A DNA stretch of 52,247 bases from JBGTCD01 sp041749015 (GTDB lineage: Bacteria > Bacteroidota > Bacteroidia > Cytophagales > Cyclobacteriaceae): the NCBI GenBank assembly GCA_041749015.1, contig JBGTCD010000145.1:1-52247 (forward strand). The letters are read 5' to 3'. The notes below the pieces were generated by a model, which saw nothing but the letters and a program-made list of their open reading frames with translations, ran no database searches and was not told the DNA's origin. Below, piece by piece: positions 26,870 through 34,626 of this stretch (position 1 is the stretch's first letter; each line of letters opens with the position of its first letter). A program made the position numbers and the translations under genes.

Positions 26870-27789
26870 CCTGCTCTTTGCAGCCCCGATTTAGAGGTTT
26901 GCCCTGAATAAACTTTTGAAATTATAAATCCAGAAATAATATGCCATACGCCCCACCATGCAGCAATCAGGGCCATAGCGCCATTCCCATCAAAAAAATT
27001 AAAAATCAGTACCAGAGCAAGACCCGAGTTTTGAATGCCGGTCTCTATTGATATGGTCCTGGAATCCTGTTCTGTATTTCTTAAAATCTTGCCAAACGCA
27101 TACCCACTCCCGATGGCTACAGCATTGTGAATCAATACGATCAGCAATATTTTGTCAAAGTGCTCCAAAAATATGCTCAGATTTTGGTAGAAAGCCACCG
27201 CAATAAAACCCACTAAAATAGCCATGGAAATGTACCGGATTGGTTCGGCAATTTTTATGGTGATGGCAGGTGCCATTTTTCTAAACCAAATGCCAAGGAT
27301 CAGGGGCAGGCCAAGAATCAGGGCTACAGTTTTGACCAGCTGCAACACAGGGATAGAAAGGGGCACTAATGCCATCTCACGGTTAGGCACCCAACCACCC
27401 CAAACTTCAAAATTTAGTGGCGTCATCACTATGGCAGCAAAGGTGGCCAGGCCGGTCAGGGTGATCGAAAGGGCTACATTGCCCCTGGCCTGCTGGGTAA
27501 AGAAGTTGGAAACATTACCCCCGGGACAGGCGGCTACCAGGACCATCCCCAATGCAATACCCGGCATGGGCCTCAGGATCAGGATCAATAAAAATGTCAG
27601 GGCCGGCAAAAGTAGGAACTGGGATATGACCCCGGAAAAGAACCCTTTGGGCTTCCTCAGCGTAGCCCTGAAAGAAGCTATATCCAAACCTAGAGCCACC
27701 CCAAACATGATAAAGGCCAGGCAGATGTTTAATAACAGCAGGCCATCCTCATTAAAGTTGAGTCGTACACCAGATAGCGAGTCTTCCAA
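26866..27789 (-). CDS. Bile acid:sodium symporter (BASS) family transporter
   Basis: A 307-residue polytopic protein with about nine or ten helices of the BASS/SBF family. It contains FIMFGVALGLDIASF near the N-terminus, the unwound helix segment AACPGGNVSNFFT and the second crossing segment SIETGIQNSGLAL. These symporters bring in organic anions with sodium; bacterial members carry pantoate, bile acids or keto acids. The substrate here is unknown. No ATG is in frame early, so TTG 27789 (or ATT two codons before) is the likely start. It is coupled by a 4-nt overlap to the acyltransferase downstream. Confidence 0.9.
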   Translation of the reverse strand: MEDSLSGVRLNFNEDGLLLLNICLAFIMFGVALGLDIASFRATLRKPKGFFSGVISQFLLLPALTFLLILILRPMPGIALGMVLVAACPGGNVSNFFTQQARGNVALSITLTGLATFAAIVMTPLNFEVWGGWVPNREMALVPLSIPVLQLVKTVALILGLPLILGIWFRKMAPAITIKIAEPIRYISMAILVGFIAVAFYQNLSIFLEHFDKILLIVLIHNAVAIGSGYAFGKILRNTEQDSRTISIETGIQNSGLALVLIFNFFDGNGAMALIAAWWGVWHIISGFIISKVYSGQTSKSGLQRAG

Positions 27790-27879
27790 AGCAATTGTTT
27801 ATAACCGGAAATATAGTAATAGATTTCAGAACTTATCACCACGGGTCAGGATAATGGTTGATTTTTTAGAATATTTACC

Positions 27880-28012
27880 CCAATGTCATTTAGGTAATGG
27901 AATCTGGTGAACTTTTCCAAAGCTTAGCATTAGTTTCCTATACTGTCCGTTGATCATAAGCCAACTTTGGAAAAGTTATTGAGCACTTTCCGCCTTAACT
28001 CAACGACATTGG
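27880..28012. repeat. Nested inverted repeat in the BASS-muiA gap
   Basis: An inner pair, AACTTTTCCAAAG (27910-27922) and CTTTGGAAAAGTT (27965-27977), is a perfect 13-bp inverted repeat around 42 nt. An outer pair, CCAATGTCATT (27880-27890) and AACGACATTGG (28002-28012), matches in 10 of 11 positions. The whole could fold as one long interrupted stem. It lies between the divergent BASS gene and the muiA-like gene end. It has no T-run and no ORF, and its origin is unknown. Confidence 0.6.
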
Positions 28013-28025
28013 TATTCACCCTAAT

Positions 28026-29897
28026 TTACTCCAGTATCACCCTTTCCCGTCTGGGGTATTTCACCTCATACTGCAGGTCAAGTTTATTTTGACTCCTGGG
28101 CTCCATTTCCAGTTCCCATGTGACTTGCCCGGTTTTCTCATCTAGCTTACCCTTAGTCAACTCAATAGGATTAACGGTGATGTCATTGATAATAGCAACT
28201 GGTATCTGATCATAGATGGTAATATTAACAGGTTGGGACTTTGAATTTCTAACGGTAATGACAAACCCACGGGATTCAATCTTGTTACTACCAATAAATT
28301 GCCTTTTAGAAAACTGATCAACTTTTTCCCGGGTCACCATGACGCTCTTATCCCTTCCAAGTGATATATCGAGAGTATCCTTCATCGATCTTGCATCCAA
28401 TAGAGAGGAGCCTACAAAGGAATTTTCAAAAAACAGATTGGCTTCGCCTTCAAGGAGATTGTATTGATCCCAATCCACCACGCGCGCTACCAGGAAGGCG
28501 TCCTTATCCAGTTTTGGCACTGCAAAAAACCGGTACTCTGCCTCAATTTCATAGGTGATCAAGTCTACCTGAAGCTTCTCACCGGTGGACTTCAGTGTAT
28601 AAGGCGTCTCAAGCTCTATTTCTACCGTTGTTTGATTTTCAACTACGGCAGTGGGTAAAGGAACAGATGTTGATTTCTTAGCTCTATCTACCTGAATACC
28701 GGGAGCCCTTCCTTGCACCCCATATCCTGTAACCACAACTTCCTGTAGCATAGTTACATCTTCATCCATTACTACATTTATTTCAGAGCTGTTGATAGGA
28801 ACTTCACGGGTCCTGTAACCAACAAAAGTAAACATTAGAGTGCCTCCTTCTGGTGGTATGGTTATGGAATAATTTCCATTTATATCAGTGATTGTACCAA
28901 TGGTAGTGCCCTTAACAATTACAGTGATTCCAGGCAGGGGCGAGCCATCTTCTGCTGCGGTGACTCTGCCCCTCACCCTACCGGCATCGAGTGCAAGACC
29001 CTGAGAGGATCGGGTCATATAGGTAAGGCGCTCATAGGTAAGCTCCCACTTTTTCAAATCAGGGCGTTGTCCGCTTTGGTTGGGGTCAGCATTTGAAAAC
29101 CTTAGTTTCGCATCCTTCCAATCAACCCCGGTATTTTGAAATACATCAGCCTTGTAGATCAATTTAAGGGGTTCTTTTACCGAATTAACCCTGATATCGT
29201 ATTTTGGTAGCCATCCCGCATTACCCACCAAATATGATATCGTGAAGTTACCCCGCACCTGCTGGTTTGCACTGACACGGATTTCAATTTCTGACACCGG
29301 CATCGTTTTCAATTGGTTGGCAACACTCAATTCTCTTTCGAGATTTCTCTTTTCTTCATTTTTAGCTGCCAGTACTTTTCTTATCCTGAGCTCAGATTCT
29401 TTGATTTTAGTCAACTCCTGATCATAAAAGTCGAGGGTTTGCCGAAGCTGTGTTACCGTTACCCCTGCATTCTGACTACCGAGTGTTTTATTTTCCTTGA
29501 TAAGGCTCTTCTTCTCCTGAATTACATCCATTTTTGAATTTTCCTTGGCGATTACATCTTCTACCTTATCCAGTAAATTACGAAGGCTGTCAACCTTACT
29601 GCTCTTTTTAAGTTGATCCAGGTAATTATACCTATGATTGACCGATAAAATTGTGAAATTACCCTCCCCTTTAGCTTGAATGCTCCTTACATCAATATAA
29701 GGTGACAAACCACTAACCTTTAGGATCGTATTACCTGATGGAATTGTTGTGGAGCCCTTCTCAAAAACCTGAGCACCTTTTAAAAACAGGGTCACTTCCT
29801 TTACTTCGGTTTTTAAATTCCTTTCAGCAAAGGTTTGGGAATATGATGCTTCAAAACAAAATACAGATAAAATCAAAAATATTATCGTTGCTCTCAT
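28026..29897 (-). CDS. MuiA-like (DUF4139/DUF4140) protein with inserted SusC-type regulatory domain
   Basis: A secreted protein of 623 residues with a signal peptide (MRATIIFLILSVFCFEASYS). I start at ATG 29897 since the upstream ATG would add 12 residues before the signal. The N-terminal DUF4140-like domain (about 20-110) is followed by a coiled coil, then the DUF4139 region beginning at VSANQQVRGNFTISYLVGNAGW. Between the two halves of DUF4139 lies a carboxypeptidase-regulatory-like domain (about 310-395: GRVTAAEDGSPLPGITVIVK through EVVVTGYG). This is the same module that begins SusC/TonB receptors. The C-terminus resumes DUF4139 (ITIYDQIPV). MuiA means mucoidy inhibitor A; its action is not known. 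It follows tyrA after about 107 nt. Confidence 0.88.
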   Translation of the reverse strand: MRATIIFLILSVFCFEASYSQTFAERNLKTEVKEVTLFLKGAQVFEKGSTTIPSGNTILKVSGLSPYIDVRSIQAKGEGNFTILSVNHRYNYLDQLKKSSKVDSLRNLLDKVEDVIAKENSKMDVIQEKKSLIKENKTLGSQNAGVTVTQLRQTLDFYDQELTKIKESELRIRKVLAAKNEEKRNLERELSVANQLKTMPVSEIEIRVSANQQVRGNFTISYLVGNAGWLPKYDIRVNSVKEPLKLIYKADVFQNTGVDWKDAKLRFSNADPNQSGQRPDLKKWELTYERLTYMTRSSQGLALDAGRVRGRVTAAEDGSPLPGITVIVKGTTIGTITDINGNYSITIPPEGGTLMFTFVGYRTREVPINSSEINVVMDEDVTMLQEVVVTGYGVQGRAPGIQVDRAKKSTSVPLPTAVVENQTTVEIELETPYTLKSTGEKLQVDLITYEIEAEYRFFAVPKLDKDAFLVARVVDWDQYNLLEGEANLFFENSFVGSSLLDARSMKDTLDISLGRDKSVMVTREKVDQFSKRQFIGSNKIESRGFVITVRNSKSQPVNITIYDQIPVAIINDITVNPIELTKGKLDEKTGQVTWELEMEPRSQNKLDLQYEVKYPRRERVILE

Positions 29898-30004
29898 AGC
29901 TTTAAAATTATCACGTGGGGAAATTATATTCATTAAAACTAAGAAAATTTAATTAATTGATAAACCACCCCGACATATTGAATTAATTTTTATCAGAGTT
30001 TTTC

Positions 30005-30853
30005 TTACATCTCTTTCAATACTCTTTTGATGCCGTTGGCCCTGGCCATTAATTCCCTGAGGGCTACTGCGTCTTTTCCTGCGATAAGGGCTCTAAACTG
30101 TTCCAATTCCCTGATATATTGGTCCAGAGCTTCCAGGATCTGGGGCTCATTTTGTAAAAGAATTGGTGCCCACATCTCCGGGGAGCTTTTTGCAAGGCGC
30201 ACGGTAGATGAAAACCCACTGCCTGCCATGTTAAAAATGCTTTCTTCTATTTGTTCTTTGTCCAGAACCGTAAGGCCCAGGGCAAAGGAACTGATATGAC
30301 TAAGATGGGATACATAGGCGATGTGTTTGTCGTGGGTCGCGCCATCCATAAAATGGATCTTCATCCCTATTTTATTAAAAGTATGTTTTACCAGTTCCAA
30401 AGCATCCGGATCACTGAACTCCTGATCACAGATGATCATCATTTGATCTTTGAGAAGGGATTCAAAAGCACTTTCAGGACCGGAATGCTCCGTGCCTGCT
30501 ATAGGATGACAGGCTACATACCGGCCTCTTTTAGGATGGCTCTCCACAGTCTTGATAATTTTAGATTTGGTGGATCCCAGATCAATCACCACCGCATCAT
30601 CAGAGATGAGGTCCAGACACTGGGGCAGAAGATGCAGCAGGGCATCTACTGGGGTAGCCAGGACCACCAGGTCGGCATCGGGTATGGCCTGTTCAAAATC
30701 CCCTACTTTGTCAATGATCCCAAGCCGGAGTGCTTCACGGGTATGTTGCGAATTGGCATCCACCCCCGTGTAAAAATGGCCTTTTTCTGAGGCCTTAAGG
30801 CCAAGAGCAAAACTACCACCCAACAAACCCGTGCCTACAATGCAAATATTCAT
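30005..30853 (-). CDS. tyrA: Prephenate dehydrogenase
   Basis: A 282-residue TyrA: prephenate + NAD(P) to 4-hydroxyphenylpyruvate + CO2, in tyrosine biosynthesis. The Rossmann motif GTGLLGGSFALGLK is at residues 7-20. The family segments CHPIAGTEHSG and ATHDKHIAYVSHLSH contain the catalytic His and substrate-binding residues. There is no fused chorismate mutase or ACT domain. It lies 20 nt after the class I/II aminotransferase, which likely transaminates the product or makes other aromatic amino acids. Confidence 0.94.
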   Translation of the reverse strand: MNICIVGTGLLGGSFALGLKASEKGHFYTGVDANSQHTREALRLGIIDKVGDFEQAIPDADLVVLATPVDALLHLLPQCLDLISDDAVVIDLGSTKSKIIKTVESHPKRGRYVACHPIAGTEHSGPESAFESLLKDQMMIICDQEFSDPDALELVKHTFNKIGMKIHFMDGATHDKHIAYVSHLSHISSFALGLTVLDKEQIEESIFNMAGSGFSSTVRLAKSSPEMWAPILLQNEPQILEALDQYIRELEQFRALIAGKDAVALRELMARANGIKRVLKEM

Positions 30854-30873
30854 ATCATGATTCTTATTGGTTG

Positions 30874-32052
30874 TTAATGTACCTGATCCGGTGTAAAGTC
30901 TTTAAGTCTTTCGGTAGCCTTTCTGATCTCACCGGCCTCCAGACACAAGGAAATGCGGATGTAAGAAGCCCCTTCGGAACCAAAAATAAATCCAGGCGCC
31001 ATAAAAATATGGTGCTTTTGTAGTAGATGTTCCACTAATGCCTCACCGGATGGTATTTGGGAAGATATTTTAGCCCAGACAAACATCCCCACCTGTCCTG
31101 CTTCCCAGGTACATCCCAGCCGCCTGAGCAAATGCTCCGCTTCTACCCTGCGAGCCCTGTACACCGCATTCCGGGCATCATGCCAATCCTGCCCCTGGCT
31201 CAAAGCGGTAGCTGCAGCGATCTGTACCGGCTTGAACATCCCCGAGTCCACATTACTTTTGATGGTGATTATTGCATCAATATAGTCCTTATGCCCTGCT
31301 ACCCAACCTACCCGCCATCCAGCCATATTGTGGGACTTGCTCATGGAGTTGAGCTCCAAGGCTACGGCATCTGCACCTGGCACGCTCAGCAAGCTTAGGG
31401 GTTTGGTCTCATTGAGTACCAGACTATAGGGGTTGTCCATACAGAGTAGAAACTCCTTTTGCCTGGCCAGAGCAATCAGCTCCGACAGGACCTTGTGATC
31501 CGGAGGGCTGCCGGTAGGCATATGGGGGTAGTTGACCCACATGAGCTTAACTTTTGAGAGATCGGCCTGGCGCAAATAATCCAGATCCGGCTGCCAACCG
31601 CCTGTCGCCACCAGAGGATACTCCTGCGACAAGCCCCCAAGCATATTGGTGACAGCCCTGTAGGCAGGATATCCCAGCTCCGGCACCAGCACTACATCCC
31701 CCGGATTAACAAAGGCCAGGGTAATATGCGTGATGCCTTCCTTGGAACCTATAAGCGGCAATATTTCGGTATCAGGATTTAGTGCCACATCATATACCCG
31801 TTGATACCAGGCCGAAATGCCATGTCTAAGCTCAGGAATGCTGCGATAGGGCTGATACCCATGGTTTCCGGATTGGGCAGCAGCATCACTTAGGGCCTTA
31901 ATGGCTTCTGCAGAAGGCATCATATCCGGATTGCCGATGCCTAGATTGATGATGTCATGGCCACGAGATTCCATGGCTCGTACTTCTTGTAGCTTGGTTG
32001 AAAAATAATATTCGGAAGTGGTCTCCAGCCTTAGGGCTTTTGGAATGATCAT
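30874..32052 (-). CDS. Class I/II aminotransferase (aromatic/aspartate type), tyrA partner
   Basis: A 392-residue fold-type I PLP aminotransferase. INLGIGNPDMMPS is near the N-terminus, the cofactor Asp/Asn region is in MWVNYPHMPTGSP, the Schiff-base Lys is in NSMSKSHNMAGWRVGW and the carboxylate-binding Arg in YIRISLCLE. The gene is the first of an operon with tyrA, 20 nt apart. A role as the aromatic (or multi-substrate aspartate-type) aminotransferase of tyrosine and phenylalanine synthesis is inferred from this position. LL-diaminopimelate aminotransferase-like activity cannot be ruled out. Confidence 0.88.
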   Translation of the reverse strand: MIIPKALRLETTSEYYFSTKLQEVRAMESRGHDIINLGIGNPDMMPSAEAIKALSDAAAQSGNHGYQPYRSIPELRHGISAWYQRVYDVALNPDTEILPLIGSKEGITHITLAFVNPGDVVLVPELGYPAYRAVTNMLGGLSQEYPLVATGGWQPDLDYLRQADLSKVKLMWVNYPHMPTGSPPDHKVLSELIALARQKEFLLCMDNPYSLVLNETKPLSLLSVPGADAVALELNSMSKSHNMAGWRVGWVAGHKDYIDAIITIKSNVDSGMFKPVQIAAATALSQGQDWHDARNAVYRARRVEAEHLLRRLGCTWEAGQVGMFVWAKISSQIPSGEALVEHLLQKHHIFMAPGFIFGSEGASYIRISLCLEAGEIRKATERLKDFTPDQVH

Positions 32053-32054
32053 GG

Positions 32055-32084
32055 ATTAAAAAGTCTTTGGTCTAAAGTCAAAGA
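32055..32084 (-). terminator. Possible terminator after the barrel/lipoprotein cassettes
   Basis: On the minus strand TCTTTG (32084-32079) and CAAAGA (32069-32064) form a stem around 9 nt, followed by CTTTTTAA. It lies between the last lipoprotein stop at 32112 and the aminotransferase start at 32052. The stem is AT-rich and weak. Confidence 0.4.
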
Positions 32085-32111
32085 TAAGACCAGGATGGCT
32101 CTCCCACCTCA

Positions 32112-32723
32112 CTAATTATGAAATTCTGAAGCTGTAAAGTTGAATCTCCCACTAAAAACCTCCATTTTATCACAATCAGGACCATCCAGCACAAAACCAA
32201 AAGTTCCAGAAAAATGGGCCGGTTCAAGATCAAAATTAATTTTCCAGAAGAATATTTTTCCCTCCCTAATCTCCAAACATGGGTTAAAATCAGGATCAAG
32301 TGAGGAAACAAAAGCATAATTAACTGAATCGGTAAGCTCTATCGTTTTTTGGTGAAACTGGTGCATTGCATAGAAATTATCCAAATTCTGGGTTTTCAAT
32401 TTGAAGGTAATTTGAATATAATCCACTTCCAAAGTGTCTTCTGCCACTAATTGAAACGGAAGGATTAGCTCAATGCATTCTGATTCTTCATCATAAGAAA
32501 GCGAAGCAAAGTTTGGAATATTGCAAATTCCAGAAAATGAAGCGCAGAAGCTAGATCTGACATATGGCTGATCGTTTATAAATGCTCCCCAGGAATTGGT
32601 ATTTTCTTCGCTTAACTTTGGAAGCCTAGGATCAAAAAAGTCGGGTTTAAATGGATCATAACAATTCACGAGAAAAATTAAAACAACCAAACCAAAAACA
32701 GTTTTCACACCCTTAGTCCACAT
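32112..32723 (-). CDS. Cassette lipoprotein, copy B
   Basis: A 203-residue protein with a lipoprotein signal ending in FLVNC (Cys at about residue 21). The mature start contains YDPFKPDFFDPRLP, then NTNSWGAFIN. The end carries GTFGFVLDGPDCD and EVFSGRFNF, shared with the copy A lipoprotein at 33353. It looks like a small beta-sandwich of about 180 residues. It has four internal Cys that could form disulphides. No known family is recognised. Its start overlaps the end of the copy B barrel gene by 11 nt, so it is translated together with it. It is the last gene of the four. Confidence 0.78.
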   Translation of the reverse strand: MWTKGVKTVFGLVVLIFLVNCYDPFKPDFFDPRLPKLSEENTNSWGAFINDQPYVRSSFCASFSGICNIPNFASLSYDEESECIELILPFQLVAEDTLEVDYIQITFKLKTQNLDNFYAMHQFHQKTIELTDSVNYAFVSSLDPDFNPCLEIREGKIFFWKINFDLEPAHFSGTFGFVLDGPDCDKMEVFSGRFNFTASEFHN

Positions 32724-33366
32724 TTTTAAAAATTTTAAATACTCTGAATTGTACTTCTAAAGAAATAGCTCTTGATTGGCCGGTAACAATTTCTTCGATA
32801 TCGCCAAAATCACCAATTTTTTCAGCCTTGAAAATATGTCCAAACCCATGTTGATATCTTACCCTTATACAGGAATTTCCTGAGAAATAAATTTTCACCG
32901 CTGCATTCAGGGCGAAAAAATGATTTCTGGCAATATAATCATCAACTCTAAAACTATTAATTTTAAAATTATATGGAAAAATAACCTGCGCACCTCCTTC
33001 CAGAGAAACCAAATCCGACAATCGATGGCCATATCCTAAATTCAAACTTTCGGCATATAAGACTGATCGGATTGATTGGTCTGGAAAAACCTGTATATAA
33101 CTTAAATTCTGCGGACTAAATTCGACAAAAAGATAATTGCCTTGAATTCGATTCAATGGGACTGCAAAGGTAAATCCGAGTTGGAAACCAACCCCCGGGG
33201 CAAGTTTACCCATACTGCCATCATCGCTTAAAAAATTTAAATTATATCCGGGTGAGATAAAAATTTGAGCTTGAGTATGTGATAAAGACAGGAAAATCAA
33301 ACCAACAAGGATCAGTCTATTTGGTTTGATGATTTTACCAATGCTCAGTTTTTTAGTCCGGTTCAT
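32713..33366 (-). CDS. Cassette barrel protein, copy B
   Basis: 217 residues after choosing ATG 33366 (MNRTKKLSIGK); this gives a clean signal peptide ending in HTQAQ. The mature part is a small outer-membrane beta-barrel of about eight strands, with alternating polar and hydrophobic residues. The last strand is ISLEVQFRVFKIF, like that of copy A. The segment GDFGDIEEIVTG matches GNYGDITEVSIG in copy A. It overlaps the upstream lipoprotein gene by 14 nt and the downstream one by 11 nt. It likely sits in the outer membrane next to its lipoprotein. I recognise no characterised relative. Confidence 0.75.
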   Translation of the reverse strand: MNRTKKLSIGKIIKPNRLILVGLIFLSLSHTQAQIFISPGYNLNFLSDDGSMGKLAPGVGFQLGFTFAVPLNRIQGNYLFVEFSPQNLSYIQVFPDQSIRSVLYAESLNLGYGHRLSDLVSLEGGAQVIFPYNFKINSFRVDDYIARNHFFALNAAVKIYFSGNSCIRVRYQHGFGHIFKAEKIGDFGDIEEIVTGQSRAISLEVQFRVFKIFKNVD

Positions 33367-33946
33367 TTTCGTTGTAAATAAAATTGAATCTCCCCTGATA
33401 CACCTCCAACTCATCACAGTCGGGCCCTTTCAGGTCAAAACCAAAGGTTCCGGTTAACTGAGTCTTATCGGGTTGAATTCTTGGTTTGATACTTAAAAAC
33501 GAAAATTTACCATTAACCTCACTGCATGAATTAAATAATGGATTTCCTGATTGGATCTCTATGGTGTGATTTTCTTCACTCAAATCAAATATTTTACCTT
33601 CCAGATCAAAGATATCTCGCACATTTTCAGTGTAAAATTGAAATATAATTTCCACTTCATTATCCGGGTAGGCATCAACGGACCTGTTGATCAAAGGCAT
33701 CCTTAGTTCAATTCTATTGCTGTCTGGAATCCAGGTGACTGTTATGAATCTCATACAATTTTCATAACATTCACAGCTGCGATAACCACTGGTAAAAGCT
33801 CGGCTATTTATCAAGGCACCATAAGTATTAGTGTTAAAACCAAAGGCTGGAAGAGCCGGATCAAAAGGATCAACATAATCCACGCATTCTGGCGTACAAC
33901 TCCAAATTATAGAACCTACTAATAGGATGATAAAAGCCTTATTCAT
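33353..33946 (-). CDS. Cassette lipoprotein, copy A
   Basis: A 197-residue protein whose signal peptide ends in IIWSC (Cys about 17). The mature part has VDPFDPALPAFGF, NTNTYGALIN, a Cys cluster CECYENC and the C-terminal block GTFGFDLKGPDCD with EVYQGRFNF. This final block is shared almost word for word with copy B. It is probably lipid-anchored at the outer membrane. Its start overlaps the end of the copy A barrel gene by 8 nt. I see no enzyme motif. Confidence 0.78.
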   Translation of the reverse strand: MNKAFIILLVGSIIWSCTPECVDYVDPFDPALPAFGFNTNTYGALINSRAFTSGYRSCECYENCMRFITVTWIPDSNRIELRMPLINRSVDAYPDNEVEIIFQFYTENVRDIFDLEGKIFDLSEENHTIEIQSGNPLFNSCSEVNGKFSFLSIKPRIQPDKTQLTGTFGFDLKGPDCDELEVYQGRFNFIYNENEPD

Positions 33947-34544
33947 TAGGAAGGATTTTAAGTAATTTAAAATTCAATCCTATCCCTATGGACCTCAATC
34001 GTCCAATACTGACCTCAGTTATGTCCCCATAATTGCCGATTTGGTAATAATTGACTAAAGGATTTAAGCCATAAGTATATCTCATCCATAAGCCTATCCA
34101 TTCCCCAAAATTATAGTGCAAACCTAAAATTAGACCATAAGACCTGGAAGGAATTTTATTATCAAATACCCCTACATGGGAAAACGTTGAGGACCTTATA
34201 TTTCCCCAACTAAATCCGGATAGTAGACTTAAATCTTCTAGGATTTCTCTTGAATAAAGTAAATTCCACTGTGCTAGAGAGATGTTACTCCCCAAACCTG
34301 CATTAAAACTATTAATTTGAAATATGTTTTCTAGATACATCCTGTTTTCTCTATTACTTCCAAATGAATGAGTATAGAAGAGTCCGAACTGAAAACCCAT
34401 CTCCTTTTGCATTTCTTGAAAATATTCTTGGTCATTGAGGGAGCCAAAATTATATCCAAAATTAAAATAGACCTGCCCCTGTGTCCTGTTGTAGGGAAGT
34501 AATATTAAGAGAATAATAAAGACTAATAAATATTTAAGCTTCAT
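33939..34544 (-). CDS. Cassette barrel protein, copy A (first gene)
   Basis: A 201-residue protein with a signal peptide (KYLLVFIILLILLPYNRTQGQ) and a mature part made of alternating barrel strands (for example VYFNFGYNFGSL and YGLILGLHYNFGEWIGLW). It ends in IGIGLNFKLLKI. Outer-membrane location is predicted. It heads the four-gene run. A hairpin AAGGAAT-TCT-ATTCCTT (34566-34582) lies in its likely leader. Its end overlaps the lipoprotein gene by 8 nt. The DNA of the cassettes is noticeably AT-richer than the neighbouring housekeeping genes. Confidence 0.75.
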   Translation of the reverse strand: MKLKYLLVFIILLILLPYNRTQGQVYFNFGYNFGSLNDQEYFQEMQKEMGFQFGLFYTHSFGSNRENRMYLENIFQINSFNAGLGSNISLAQWNLLYSREILEDLSLLSGFSWGNIRSSTFSHVGVFDNKIPSRSYGLILGLHYNFGEWIGLWMRYTYGLNPLVNYYQIGNYGDITEVSIGRLRSIGIGLNFKLLKILPNE

Positions 34545-34565
34545 ACCATTTAAATTTCTCTTCCA

Positions 34566-34582
34566 AAGGAATTCTATTCCTT
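34566..34582. repeat. Hairpin in the leader of the cassette operon
   Basis: AAGGAAT (34566-34572) and ATTCCTT (34576-34582) are a perfect 7-bp inverted repeat around TCT, about 22 nt before the first cassette ATG. It could be an mRNA leader hairpin or a small operator. Confidence 0.4.
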
Positions 34583-34626
34583 AGACCAAATTATCAAATA
34601 AAAGGTTGGAACAGGAATAAAAAAAA

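Noticed and set aside
30251..30790. 179-codon antisense frame over tyrA
   Set aside because: tyrA has clear domain motifs; the antisense product has none.
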